From contig DASXKV010000018.1 in assembly GCA_036496605.1 (NCBI GenBank), forward strand, positions 1-64,000: a DNA stretch of 64,000 nt, in the 5' to 3' direction. Source of the DNA: Gemmatimonadaceae bacterium (GTDB taxonomy: Bacteria; Gemmatimonadota; Gemmatimonadetes; Gemmatimonadales; Gemmatimonadaceae). Made by a program: the position numbers and the translations under genes. The notes beneath the pieces were generated by a model. That model saw only the letters and a program-made list of their open reading frames with translations. It was not told the origin of the DNA and did no database searches. Positions 40,561 through 49,193 of this stretch are shown piece after piece; within the stretch, counting starts at the first letter, position 1; every line of letters starts with the position of its first letter.

Positions 40561-43014
40561 TTAGTCGGCTCGAAGCGCGATTGCCGGGTCCACCCGTGTC
40601 GCGCGCCGTGCGGGAATCATCGCCGCACCCATGCCGATTGCGAGCAACAACGCGGCCGCGCCACCGAGAGAGATCGGGTCGAACGGACTCACCTCGAAAA
40701 GCTGCGCCGCAAGCACCCGACCGCCGAGCACGGCTCCGACGAGACCAATGGCCGCGCCCACGCCAACGACCCATGCGGCTTCGCTCAACACCAGCCGGTA
40801 GACATCACTCGCCGTCGCGCCGAGTGCCACCCGCACGCCGATGTCGCGCGTCTGCTGCCTAACGGCGCTGGACATCACGCCATAGAGCCCGATCCCCGAG
40901 AGCAGCAGCGCGACGAGACTGAAGCCCGTCAACAGGAGAGCGCTGAGTCGCGGCTGCGCGAGCGGCGCGTCGAGCAGCTCATCCATCGTCTTCTCGTCGA
41001 ACAGCACGAGATGCGGATCGGCCTCGCGCATCGCGCCGCGGAGCGCGGGCATCATTGTCGCGAGCGGCGCGCTCGTGCGCACGGCGATGAAGCCGTTCCA
41101 GAACGGTTCGACCTGATCCCAGTTGAAGTACGCAACCGGGCCCGTGTTCTTGAACTCGCGGAAGTGCGTGTCACTCGCGACGCCGACGACCGTGTAGGTG
41201 TTGTCAGTGTCTCTCCCGCCCTCGATGACGCGCTTGCCGATCGCGTCCTGTCCCGCCCAGAACCGGTGCGCCAGCGTCTCGTTGATCACGACGACCTTCT
41301 CGGCCGTCTTGCTGTCCGAAGACAGGAGCCCGCGTCCCTTGCGTATCGTTATGCCGAACGTACGGAAGTAGTCCGGACCGACGAACTCCCACGGTACGAA
41401 TGGCGCGCGTTCGCGCTCGGTGGCCGGCTGGTCGGCAGCTGCCAGCTTCATAATGAAGAACGACTGTCCCTTGAACGGTTCACTCTCGACCGGCGTCGCC
41501 GCCAGAACGCCAGGCACGGCCTCGATGTCTTGGACGACCTGCTTGGCGACGCTGAAGATGCGGTCGTTCGTCGGGAGATCGCTCTGTGGCCCGGTGAAGG
41601 AGAGGATCGACAGGTGCTCCGGCTGATAGCCGAGGTCGAGTGACTGCATCCGAGCGAGCGTGCGAACGAGCAGCCCCGCGCCAGTGAGCATAACGAGCGC
41701 GAGCGCCATCTGCGATGCGACGAGCCATCGCCGCACGCGTCGCTTGGAGCGGCTCTCGACGCCGGCACGGGTATCGGCGCGAAGCAGCGTATAGGAGCGC
41801 ACGCGTGAACCAATGATGCTCGGCATGAGCCCGAAGGCCATCGTCGCGAGGATAATGATGCCCGCGGTCGCGACGAGTGGAGTGCTGCCGACGCGAACTG
41901 CATCGACACGCGGCAGCTGTGGTGGCGCTGCGGCACTCACGATCTGAATCAGTCCGATCGCGAGCAGACAACCGAGTGTTCCGCCGACGCCAGCGAGCAG
42001 GGCGCTTTCGATCAGAAACAATCGCGCAACGTCGCCATGGCTCGCGCCGATCGCGTGACGTACCGCGACCTCACGCTCACGCGCGATGAATCGAACGAGC
42101 ATGAGGTTGCCGACGTTCACGCAAGCGATCAGCAGCAGAATCCCCACGGCGAGCATGAGCGCGACGAGTGCCGGCCGCGAGGAGCCGAGCACGGTCTCGG
42201 CCAACGACTGCGCCGCGACACTCGAGATCTGGTATGCCACGCCGGCGCGAACGCCGACATCCGCGAACGGATTGATCCGACGCGTGAGCGCGAGCAGAGC
42301 CTGGCGCGCGGCATCGAGCGTTACGTCAGGCTGAAGACGCGCGATGATATCGACCTGCACCGTGTTGGGTAATTTTTTCCCGCTGGCATCGACATAGTCT
42401 GGCGCGAGGGGCAGCCACGCGTCGGCACCTGGCGGGTAAGTGAACCCAGGCCGCAGGATGCCGACGATGCGCGCGCGCTGCTCCGTATATGGAATGACGA
42501 GCGTGCGGCCGACGATTGCCGGATCACCGCCGAAGTCGCGCTGCCACGCGGCGTGACTCAGCACGATCACCGGCGCTGCGCCGTGTTCGCCATCCTCGCG
42601 CACGAAGAGTCGGCCGTGCTCGGCACGCACGCCGAGCACGTCGAAGAAATTCGAAGAGGCACTGGCGCTAGAGAGGTTGAGCGTCGTCGATCCGTACAAG
42701 AACGGAAGCGACTGCGCGCCGAGGTGGGCGGTACCGGCCGCAGCGTGAAAGACAGCGCTGTCGCGCGCGATGTCAGCGAGATAGGGGAACGGCGCATCGA
42801 GATGTGTGCCGCGCTGATCGAGCGGGTGCATCACGACAAGCCTGTCCTGGTCGGCGACAGGGAGCCTGTTGACCAGGACAGCATTGAAGACGGTGTACAT
42901 CGCCGCCGCCATCCCGATGCCAACTGCGAGGATGGCGCAGGTCGTCGCCACGAACGTCGGTGAGCGGCGCAAGCTCCGCAGGGCAACGCGCGCGTCGCTG
43001 AGAAATCTCTCCAT
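40561..43014 (-). CDS. ADOP-type ABC permease (4 of 4)
   Basis: 817 residues from the ATG at 43014 (ERFLSDARVALRSLRRSPTF). TM1 is TTCAILAVGIGMAAAMYTVF. The FtsX domain 1 motif is ACVNVGNLMLVRFIAREREV and RHAIGASHGDVARLFLIESA; domain 2 reads SAVRQQTRDIGVRVALGATA. A Tyr/Asn-rich second periplasmic domain lies between. There is no ATP-binding partner. It is separated from the next gene by the 1.4 kb gene-free stretch. One GCCTAACG copy lies inside at 40857-40864. Confidence 0.92.
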   Translation of the reverse strand: MERFLSDARVALRSLRRSPTFVATTCAILAVGIGMAAAMYTVFNAVLVNRLPVADQDRLVVMHPLDQRGTHLDAPFPYLADIARDSAVFHAAAGTAHLGAQSLPFLYGSTTLNLSSASASSNFFDVLGVRAEHGRLFVREDGEHGAAPVIVLSHAAWQRDFGGDPAIVGRTLVIPYTEQRARIVGILRPGFTYPPGADAWLPLAPDYVDASGKKLPNTVQVDIIARLQPDVTLDAARQALLALTRRINPFADVGVRAGVAYQISSVAAQSLAETVLGSSRPALVALMLAVGILLLIACVNVGNLMLVRFIAREREVAVRHAIGASHGDVARLFLIESALLAGVGGTLGCLLAIGLIQIVSAAAPPQLPRVDAVRVGSTPLVATAGIIILATMAFGLMPSIIGSRVRSYTLLRADTRAGVESRSKRRVRRWLVASQMALALVMLTGAGLLVRTLARMQSLDLGYQPEHLSILSFTGPQSDLPTNDRIFSVAKQVVQDIEAVPGVLAATPVESEPFKGQSFFIMKLAAADQPATERERAPFVPWEFVGPDYFRTFGITIRKGRGLLSSDSKTAEKVVVINETLAHRFWAGQDAIGKRVIEGGRDTDNTYTVVGVASDTHFREFKNTGPVAYFNWDQVEPFWNGFIAVRTSAPLATMMPALRGAMREADPHLVLFDEKTMDELLDAPLAQPRLSALLLTGFSLVALLLSGIGLYGVMSSAVRQQTRDIGVRVALGATASDVYRLVLSEAAWVVGVGAAIGLVGAVLGGRVLAAQLFEVSPFDPISLGGAAALLLAIGMGAAMIPARRATRVDPAIALRAD

Positions 43015-44387
43015 GATGTGTCTTCCGCTTTGCGCCAAGGATCGATACCAAGCCAGCAGGCCCTCGACAAGACACCCGATCAGCCGTCCACCCCTAATGC
43101 GCTCGGTGAAGACTCACGAGAGCGGCGCGTCCAGGGGCAAGCAGCCGAGGTAAGGAGAGCACACGCGGAGCATCGCGCACTTTGACGCTGGCTCGTCGAA
43201 CTATCACCAGCGAGAGTCGCACAATGCGCGACGATATCGCCACTAGAGAATTCTCGGGCGCCATTTTGCGTAACGGTGCGCCGAGTATGGCAATGACACG
43301 TGAGATTAGTCTTTGACCGATGCGGACATACATGGCCTGACGCGCGACAATCGTCGAGATGTGTGTGTGTTCGCCGCGCGCGTACGCAATTTTCCTCGCG
43401 AGATGATGGAGTTACACTAGCCGGTTGCTGAGTTTCGCGCGCCGCAGCGCACTTTCGCCACACGAAAGACCACTTTGTGCGTCCGTCGCCGACTTTTCAC
43501 AATCGAGGCGCTGACTTTCGCCTCTCTGGCGAACAGAATGCGTTCGCTGATGCGCATTTCCACTACGACGTCCTCGATTATGACTGGGGAGCGGTCACAC
43601 TTCCATCGCGCTCCCTACCACTATCCCGAAGCGGAATGGAACTGACGCTTCTTTACGTTAGACAAGCACGCGGCGGGCGCTGATTAGCACTTCGAGACAT
43701 TGCGCTTTCACATTGCCAATCGCGACATATCTCGCGAGCGTGTGACATTGTCGACGAAACTTGGCTCGTCACGCTCCTGTTTCGCGCCATCACGCGCCGA
43801 GCACCTGGGCTCACGGACGGAACGCGGAGTCTCACGCGCGGACCTTCGCGAAGCAGCCGCCTGACACATGGCATCACGGTGCGACCAAACGCCGACACGC
43901 AGGATCTTCGCGTGAAGACGCGGCGCCCTCCTAACGACACCCACTGCCCCTCGTTCGGGACTCACGGCACATCTTCTCGGAGGCACCGCACACCCTAACT
44001 CACCCACCGTCTCCGGGAGACAACGCCTCTTGCACCGGCGCCGACGCTGTGCACATGTTATCGACGCTCGGCCCTTCGAGCCTACGCTGAGGTCCCTCGT
44101 GACGCACCACCGTCACCGCTGCTACCACGCCCGATGCCTCACCAACCACCTTGCTCGCTCCCGCCAGCCGGCGCCTAACTCGTTTGCGCACGACGAGTCC
44201 TCATCACGCAACGTGCCTTCCATCGTCGCACACGAATCTGCTTCAGCCTGACACGTACCGACTTCAGAGCAACACACTCGTTCACTCACTTCACACGCGC
44301 CGTACTCGACGAATCACGCACGGTCCTTCACGCACCACCAGTCATCCCTCTTCATCGCCCACGCTCCAGCCACGCCTGGGTATTCCC
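43015..44387. other. 1.4 kb gene-free, C-skewed stretch
   Basis: No coding region can be supported. The 3' half is strongly C-rich and G-poor on the plus strand: in the 90 bases 44281-44370 I count 41 C and 13 G. It contains many CAC/TCAC/CACG units. The 5' half (43080-43470) is less skewed. No obvious tandem repeat, CRISPR or tRNA is seen. It may be a long untranslated leader of the gene at 44388, a non-coding RNA region, or an eroded gene. Confidence 0.6.
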
Positions 44388-45086
44388 ATGAAAGAGCGCG
44401 TCGAACGTCAAATCACGACTCTCTCGGACATCGCGAGATACCTTCGGGGTATTACGTTCACGAATGCGCGAGTGTTGCATCTCAAGGACGAGATTCTCGA
44501 GCATAACGACCGTGTCAAGAAACTGGCCAACGAGAACCGAGCCGCCAAGGCGGAGCCCCGGGTACTGCGCCAGGGAAGGCGCCTGACGAAAGACAAGCTG
44601 CGAGAGGAACAGCTGCTGCCGCTGTCGCGACGGGGACGGAAGCTCAGCCGCGTATATCCCGCGCTCGAGCTCACGCTCAAGGTGCCGCACAAGAACGCCT
44701 CGACCTCCGAGATCGCCGACGCGGCGGAACGGATCGCCGACGCCCTCACGCCACATTTGAGTATGCTAATCGAGGCGAAATACCCTCGCAACTGCCTCGC
44801 CACGTTGCGACGGGATGCGCAGGCACTTCGCGTACACGCCGAGGCGACCGAGAAGTCACGAGGGCTGCTCAATCGCTCGAATCGGGAGCTGACCGAGGAG
44901 CTCTCCGCCGCCCGCATTACGATCGACGAGCTCGATGTGGTGCTGCGATCGCTCGACGACTTTGCGTCTTACAAGATCGATTGGAGCTTTGTCAATCGCG
45001 TGGTTGCGCGCATGGGGCGTCCGTCCAAGCGTCGACTGGCGGCGCGCAAACGCTCGGCGGCGAAGTACGGTCTGCGCGACGAGTAA
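44388..45086 (+). CDS. Uncharacterised coiled-coil-like protein (orphan)
   Basis: 232 residues from the ATG at 44388 (KERVERQITTLSDIARYLRG). Nothing matches a family I know. It is mostly charged and helical: LHLKDEILEHNDRVKKLANE, LRRDAQALRVHAEATEKSRG, LLNRSNRELTEELSAARI have heptad-like hydrophobic spacing. The C-terminus is very basic (GRPSKRRLAARKRSAAKYGL), suggesting binding to nucleic acid. The 5' side is an unusual C-skewed leader with no clear ribosome-binding site. The frame stays open 79 codons upstream, but the extra residues are Ser/Thr/His-rich and unlike protein. Confidence 0.55.
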   Translation: MKERVERQITTLSDIARYLRGITFTNARVLHLKDEILEHNDRVKKLANENRAAKAEPRVLRQGRRLTKDKLREEQLLPLSRRGRKLSRVYPALELTLKVPHKNASTSEIADAAERIADALTPHLSMLIEAKYPRNCLATLRRDAQALRVHAEATEKSRGLLNRSNRELTEELSAARITIDELDVVLRSLDDFASYKIDWSFVNRVVARMGRPSKRRLAARKRSAAKYGLRDE

Positions 45087-45095
45087 CGTCCCATG

Positions 45096-45578
45096 CTACA
45101 GCCAGCGTCGAACTGAGGCCTTGTATGGCATGTAGTCGCCAGGGAACCGTGCTTCCAAATACCGTTCCTCCCTCGGTATGACGACGAAGCTCATGATCCC
45201 GATTGCGGCCGCGAGCGTTACCAGCAGCCAGCCGGCGCGGATCCAAATCGATATGCCAAGAAGGAGTAGTGAGAACGCCAGATAGATCGGATTTCGGCTG
45301 AAGCTGTACGGACCGCTGCGAACGATGGCGGTCGTCGGGCGATTGCCCGGCACCGGAGTACCAGCCGCGCGAAAGGTCCGCACCGACGCGAGAAATAGGA
45401 GAACGGCCACCAGAATGATGATCAGGCCGATCGGCGCGTTCGCGAAGGTTCTCACGACGGTGATCGGAAAGACCAAGTGAAGTACAAGGCCGAGCACCAG
45501 CGCGCCGAGATAGACGAGAGGTGGCCGGAAAACACCTGAGTTGGCAGCGTCGGGCTGGTTCTTTTCGCTGGGATTCAT
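45096..45578 (-). CDS. Isoprenylcysteine methyltransferase-like membrane protein (ICMT/PEMT family)
   Basis: 160 residues with four or five membrane helices (LVYLGALVLGLVLHLVFPIT, GLIIILVAVLLFLASVRTFR, NPIYLAFSLLLLGISIWIRA, WLLVTLAAAIGIMSFVVIPR). The catalytic signature is IVRSGPYSFSRNPIYLAF, then EERYLEARFPGDYMPYKASV and RRWL. These are the S-adenosylmethionine-binding features of the ICMT/PEMT family, which methylate lipids or isoprenyl groups. The bacterial substrate is unknown. It is convergent with the orphan gene, with a 9-base gap. Confidence 0.9.
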   Translation of the reverse strand: MNPSEKNQPDAANSGVFRPPLVYLGALVLGLVLHLVFPITVVRTFANAPIGLIIILVAVLLFLASVRTFRAAGTPVPGNRPTTAIVRSGPYSFSRNPIYLAFSLLLLGISIWIRAGWLLVTLAAAIGIMSFVVIPREERYLEARFPGDYMPYKASVRRWL

Positions 45579-45648
45579 TTGCTCTGCGGTAGCCCGCGTT
45601 TTGCCTCGGCCGCCTAGCTGGCTGCTCCGGGGTGCGTGCGCGGCCTCT

Positions 45649-47034
45649 TCATCGAGCGAGCATGCGACTCAGGGTGTCGGATGGTAGCCAGCGGCCGGCG
45701 ACAACGACACCCACCGGATGCGCCACCGCCGCGATGTCGACGAGCGGATTTTGATTGAGCAGAAGGAGGTCCGCCGACATACCGGTTTGCACTGCTCCAA
45801 ACTCGCCAGGCCGGCCAAAACAGAAGGCAGCATCCGCCGATGCTGCGCGGAGAGCGCCATAAGGTGATAGCCCGGCTTCCACGAGCAAGCGCAACTCTTC
45901 GTGCAGCGAGAAGCCGGGAATGACGGTGGCGACGGAGGCGTCCGTGCCGGCCAGGATCGGCACATCGGCTGCGGCCAGCGCGCCGACCAAGCGCCGCATC
46001 CAACTGTACTGGCGACGAAACTTCGCAAGCGCGTTTGGCAGCTCCGCCTCGTGCCCACGCCACCGCATCACGTACTCGTTGTGGGTCGGCGCCCATTCGC
46101 TGCGGAGATCGGGACGTACGTACTGCATTGTCGGTTGCGACAACAGCCCATGTAGCTTCGGGTACTGCTCCGTCATCCGGATCACGTGGTCAAAGGTCAC
46201 GAGCGTTGGTGTGACGCAGATGCCGGAGCCGCGAAGCTGGGAAACGATGCGCGGAATGTCGGCGTCGGCCGGATCCTGCTCATTCGTTTCCACTTGCATG
46301 ATGCTTTCGGCGTGCTCGATGGTGCGCTGTCCTGCGCGCACCGCCGCTGCGACCCCGAGGCCGCGCCCTGGGGCGTGACCCACCACAGGAATCTTCTCGA
46401 CGCGCGCAGCGGCCGTGATCGCCTCGTAGACCGATGGCTGTAAGGGCAGATGAACCTTGACCGCATCATAGCCGTCGAGACGCGCCTGCCGCACGAAAAT
46501 GCGCGCCTGCTCTGGCGTCGTGAGTCCGTCGGCGAACGCGCTCGTCGTGACGAGCCTGGGACCAAGCCGGGCGCCTGTCGCGATCTCTTGTCGCCAGCGC
46601 ACGTGGTACGGCTCACCATACATGTTGCGGACGGTCGTGATTCCGTTCGCCAGGTAGAGCGGCAAGTCGGCGGACGACTCCCGGCGAAGTGAGTGGACGT
46701 GCGCATCGACAAGTCCTGGAGTGATGAAATAGCTGCGACTGTCGATTCGGATGGCGTCGGCCGGAACCAGGGTTGAATCGACCGGACCAACAGCCACGAT
46801 TCGTCCAGAGCGAATCAGGACTGTTTGTCGGGGCAACACCACCGGGTCACGGGAATCGCGCAACCGCGGCCCCGTCATTGGAATCACCGTCGCACCGACA
46901 AATGCCAGCGAGCGATCGGCAGTGACGGACGCAACTGTCGACGGACTCCGTCTCGCTGACGCCCGACTGGCAGCAAATAGCGCTGCGAGTGCAAGCGCAC
47001 CGCCAACGACCACCGACAATCGGTGCGACGTCAC
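45649..47034 (-). CDS. Secreted amidohydrolase
   Basis: 461 residues from the GTG at 47034, which has GGAGG at good spacing and opens a signal peptide (RLSVVVGGALALAALFAASR). The amidohydrolase fold has all metal ligands: GLVDAHVHS (HxH), AVKVHLPL (Lys), VVGHAPG (His), TIEHAES (His), and GTDAS (Asp). The strands RSGRIVAVGPVDSTLVPADA and MSADLLLLNQNPLVDIAAVA match imidazolonepropionase/prolidase-type enzymes. Expected location is periplasmic. It follows the cassette-like gene by 72 bases that contain a hairpin. Confidence 0.93.
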   Translation of the reverse strand: MTSHRLSVVVGGALALAALFAASRASARRSPSTVASVTADRSLAFVGATVIPMTGPRLRDSRDPVVLPRQTVLIRSGRIVAVGPVDSTLVPADAIRIDSRSYFITPGLVDAHVHSLRRESSADLPLYLANGITTVRNMYGEPYHVRWRQEIATGARLGPRLVTTSAFADGLTTPEQARIFVRQARLDGYDAVKVHLPLQPSVYEAITAAARVEKIPVVGHAPGRGLGVAAAVRAGQRTIEHAESIMQVETNEQDPADADIPRIVSQLRGSGICVTPTLVTFDHVIRMTEQYPKLHGLLSQPTMQYVRPDLRSEWAPTHNEYVMRWRGHEAELPNALAKFRRQYSWMRRLVGALAAADVPILAGTDASVATVIPGFSLHEELRLLVEAGLSPYGALRAASADAAFCFGRPGEFGAVQTGMSADLLLLNQNPLVDIAAVAHPVGVVVAGRWLPSDTLSRMLAR

Positions 47035-47063
47035 GGAGCCTCCGGGGAAACGATCATATAAGA

Positions 47064-47082
47064 ACGCTCGCACAGCGAGCGT
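47064..47082 (-). terminator. Hairpin downstream of the 47.1-47.5 kb gene
   Basis: ACGCTCGC and GCGAGCGT form an 8-bp perfect stem with a 3-base loop. On the minus strand it is followed by TTCTTATAT, a weak U-rich tract. It lies between the stop of the cassette-like gene (47106) and the amidohydrolase start (47034), so it can act as a terminator or attenuator between them. Confidence 0.5.
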
Positions 47083-47099
47083 ATTCAATAGCCCCTTTG

Positions 47100-47121
47100 T
47101 CAGCTTCAGCGTTCGTTATGC
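47100..47121. repeat. attC-like half-site at a gene 3' end (second copy)
   Basis: 22 bp, TCAGCTTCAGCG then TTCGTTATGC, 19 of 22 bases identical to 26451-26472. On the minus strand it reads GCATAAC then GAACGCTGAAGCTGA and encodes Asn-Glu-Arg-stop of the adjacent gene. GCATAAC deviates by one base from the attC consensus RYYYAAC. No partner with the opposite core was found within 150 bases downstream. A third, more diverged relative lies at 47549-47577. Confidence 0.45.
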
Positions 47122-47540
47122 GTCAGGCCCGGACGATCTCGATCCACCACGATTCGGTAACGGCCCGCTGAATCATGTGCGGTCCGAAGCTCACCTAGTC
47201 GTGCCACGCGCACGGACATTTGCTCGCAAGTCCAGCTGCCCTGGTGCAGCCAAAGCGGGTGGCGACGATGAAGCGGACACTCGGGCCACGTGATATCGAC
47301 GAAACAATCATGAAAATACTGCTGAATCTCCTCAGCCACCTTCTGGAGGTACTCGCGCGAGTCGACGTCGATGGCGTCAGGTTCGTTAAAGAACGTCCGG
47401 CGCATCGATGCTTCACGGCGGATCACCTCCTGCTGTCCTGTGCCGACGGTCACCTCAACATCGTGGGTGACCAGCGCCACGGCGCGAGCCTCATCCGCCA
47501 GTGAAATCCTCACCGAACATTCTCCCATCAAAACGACCAC
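47106..47540 (-). CDS. Uncharacterised protein with cassette-like 3' end
   Basis: 144 residues. It is polar with no signal peptide or membrane helix; the part TWPECPLHRRHPLWLHQGSW and TCEQMSV has spaced Cys and His that could bind a metal. A string of acidic/hydrophobic residues (EYLQKVAEEIQQYFHDCF) is probably helical. The last codons (HNER) are shared with the gene at 26457 and encoded in an attC-like sequence. Function unknown. It precedes the amidohydrolase gene, with a terminator-like hairpin in between. Confidence 0.6.
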   Translation of the reverse strand: MVVLMGECSVRISLADEARAVALVTHDVEVTVGTGQQEVIRREASMRRTFFNEPDAIDVDSREYLQKVAEEIQQYFHDCFVDITWPECPLHRRHPLWLHQGSWTCEQMSVRVARLGELRTAHDSAGRYRIVVDRDRPGLTHNER

Positions 47541-47548
47541 GGCGTCCT

Positions 47549-47577
47549 GCTAACGCGTGTTGCAGCGTTCGTTAGAC
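47549..47577. repeat. Diverged attC-like short hairpin
   Basis: 29 bp, GCTAACG .. CGTTAGAC at its ends, with GCAGCGTT inside. On the minus strand it starts GTCTAACGAACGCTGC, similar in its first 15 bases to the two 22-bp half-sites at 26451 and 47100. It is just upstream of the start of the gene at 47106-47540. Too short to be a normal attC. Confidence 0.35.
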
Positions 47578-47700
47578 CGCTGCCTCAGAGAAGCGTGCAC
47601 TCGGCCTCTCGATCACTCTGCCGAGCTTCGCGATCTCCCAACGGTCGCCGAGGAACTTCGCCCGCTTGACCTCGAACCTCGGCGATCAGACGAAAGGGAA

Positions 47701-47723
47701 GGGCCGCGGCATCGCTGCGGCCC
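47701..47723 (-). terminator. Hairpin downstream of the YdeI-like gene
   Basis: GGGCCGC (47701-47707) and GCGGCCC (47717-47723) form a 7-bp perfect stem with a 9-base loop. It begins 4 bases past the YdeI-like stop on the minus strand, with TTCCCTTTCG after it, a weak U-rich tract. It probably acts as an intrinsic terminator. Confidence 0.55.
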
Positions 47724-47726
47724 TCG

Positions 47727-48386
47727 CTAGTTCGGACGTCGGGGTGCTCTTTCTGCCTTCTTCACCGCATCGGTCACCGCCGCTTTCTTCTGCGGAACGA
47801 TCGTCTCACCGCGAGCGAGCATCGCCACGAGCGTTGCAATCTTTTTCGCGCGGCCCGCGGGCGTCTTCATGTTGTTCGTGCGAAACGTGAGCGCGAACAG
47901 GTTCTGCTTGCTGAGCGTCGAGAACGTTTTCAGCGCGCGCGCGTTGGCTTCGATGGCGGCGCGGAGATCACTCGGTATAGTCTCCTTGGAGATCTCGCGG
48001 ATTGGCGCGTAGGCCGCGTCCCATCGCCCATCCGCTTTGGCGGCGTCGATCTGCTTCTGACCGTGGGGCATCATGCGCCCGGCGCCGATGAGGCGAGCGA
48101 CGTGCTCGCGGTTCACCTGACTCCAGATGCTCTTCGCGGTCCGCGGTGTAAAGCGCTGCAGGAATGATTGCTCGTCGAACGACTTCTTGATGCCGTCGAT
48201 CCAACCCCAGCAGAGCGCAACGTCGAGGGCTTGGGCGTAGTCGACGGTCAGCAATCCAGAGCTCTTCTTGTGAATCTTGAGCCAGATCTCCGATTCACTG
48301 GCGTGGCGCGTCGCCATCCATTTCTCGAAGGCGGCGGCGGTCTTGAAGCTCTTTATCTTCTCGGGATCGGGAACGACGGGAGGCAT
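47727..48386 (-). CDS. YdeI/OmdA family protein
   Basis: 219 residues from the ATG at 48386 (PPVVPDPEKIKSFKTAAAFE). The family markers are WLKIHKKSSGLLTVDYAQAL, DVALCWGWIDGIKKSFDEQS, RFTPRTAKSIWSQVNREHVA, RLIGAGRMMPHGQ and a C-terminal Lys/Arg tail. YdeI/OmdA proteins are linked by genetics to resistance to antimicrobial peptides; the molecular role is not known. The frame opens a little further upstream to 48425. It is followed by a hairpin terminator. Confidence 0.85.
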   Translation of the reverse strand: MPPVVPDPEKIKSFKTAAAFEKWMATRHASESEIWLKIHKKSSGLLTVDYAQALDVALCWGWIDGIKKSFDEQSFLQRFTPRTAKSIWSQVNREHVARLIGAGRMMPHGQKQIDAAKADGRWDAAYAPIREISKETIPSDLRAAIEANARALKTFSTLSKQNLFALTFRTNNMKTPAGRAKKIATLVAMLARGETIVPQKKAAVTDAVKKAERAPRRPN

Positions 48387-48593
48387 GACCGAAATATGCG
48401 CGAGGTGATCGACCCCGGCATACAAACGCGTTCGAGGATCATGGCGGCCCGAGAAGTCACGTGGACGGAATCGAGGTTGCGTGGAAGATTCGTGGTGCGC
48501 ACCCGAGCGACCCGTGGAGCGCGGCAGTCCAGCGCGCGGCCAGACTCACCAGGCATGCGGTCGTACCAATTCAACTCATAGATGCGTGTAGCG

Positions 48594-48721
48594 GTCTAAC
48601 GCCAAGTTCAGTTGCGAGCGACTCTACTAAACTAGCGCGACGGACTCGCATACACGAAACGCTTGAAGAGCGTTCAACACAACGACTAACACGCGCTCGT
48701 CTGCTGCAACTCCCGTTAGGC
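48594..48721 (-). repeat. Integron attC-like recombination site (128 bp)
   Basis: On the minus strand it begins GCCTAAC (R'' box RYYYAAC) and ends GTTAGAC (R' box GTTRRRY). Inside, GAGTTGCAG and CTGAACTT pair as L'' and L' with an unpaired G in L'', and ACGAGCG pairs with CGCTCG. The rest is a loop with a small hairpin (AACGCT / AGCGTT). Length lies in the 57-141 range of attC sites. The stop TAA of the neighbouring gene lies in the R'' box, as is usual for cassettes. No integrase is in the window. The shared octamer CGTTAGGC is frequent here, so the simple-site match alone would be weak; the stem pairing is the stronger evidence. Confidence 0.55.
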
Positions 48722-49111
48722 CGCGACAGCGGGTGAGCTCTCCAATGCGCGGACACGGCGCAGCGAACGCACGCCGCGGGCTCCGACTAAGAAACCGAGA
48801 CCTACCAGCAAGCCGAAAGCGAGAACACGTGGTGTGGCGTGCGGAGGTCCAAGCCACGCATAGAGAAACCCGATCGGCCAGACAGCTAGCATGAGCAGTG
48901 AAGGCCAGGCATATCGTCGGTATAACACGAGAACGAGGATAAGAATGCCGCTCTTCAACACCGCCTGACCGAAGAGAGTTGGATCAAGCGATCCCGCAGC
49001 TGTGAGCTGGAGGTACACAGTGATCAAGCGCGCGATGAGTGTGGCTGCCACAGTGAGCTGTCCGACTGTGATCTCCCATCCGGCGCGAGTTCGTGTACGA
49101 TCGAGTTCCAA
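48716..49111 (-). CDS. Small membrane protein in a cassette-like unit
   Basis: 131 residues with three or four membrane helices: TVAATLIARLITVYLQLTAA, AVLKSGILILVLVLYRRYAW, LLMLAVWPIGFLYAWLGPPH, VLAFGLLVGLGFLVGARGVR. No motif recognised. The TAA stop is inside GCCTAACG, at the R'' box of the attC-like site. The gene plus 128-bp site is what a one-gene integron cassette looks like. Upstream of the start there is no clear second site, only a weak string (GTCTAATGAGCG at 49140-49151 on the minus strand). Confidence 0.62.
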   Translation of the reverse strand: MELDRTRTRAGWEITVGQLTVAATLIARLITVYLQLTAAGSLDPTLFGQAVLKSGILILVLVLYRRYAWPSLLMLAVWPIGFLYAWLGPPHATPRVLAFGLLVGLGFLVGARGVRSLRRVRALESSPAVAA

Positions 49112-49193
49112 CGGGTTCGATTAGCGTTTGAGTCGCGGCCTACGCTCATTAGACAGCGACATTAACAAGCACTCATGCAATTCATTGTGCGTG

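Noticed and set aside
48594-48721. Complete integron with integrase
   Set aside because: No tyrosine-recombinase (intI-like) gene could be seen on either strand in the window, so only cassette-like sites are proposed.
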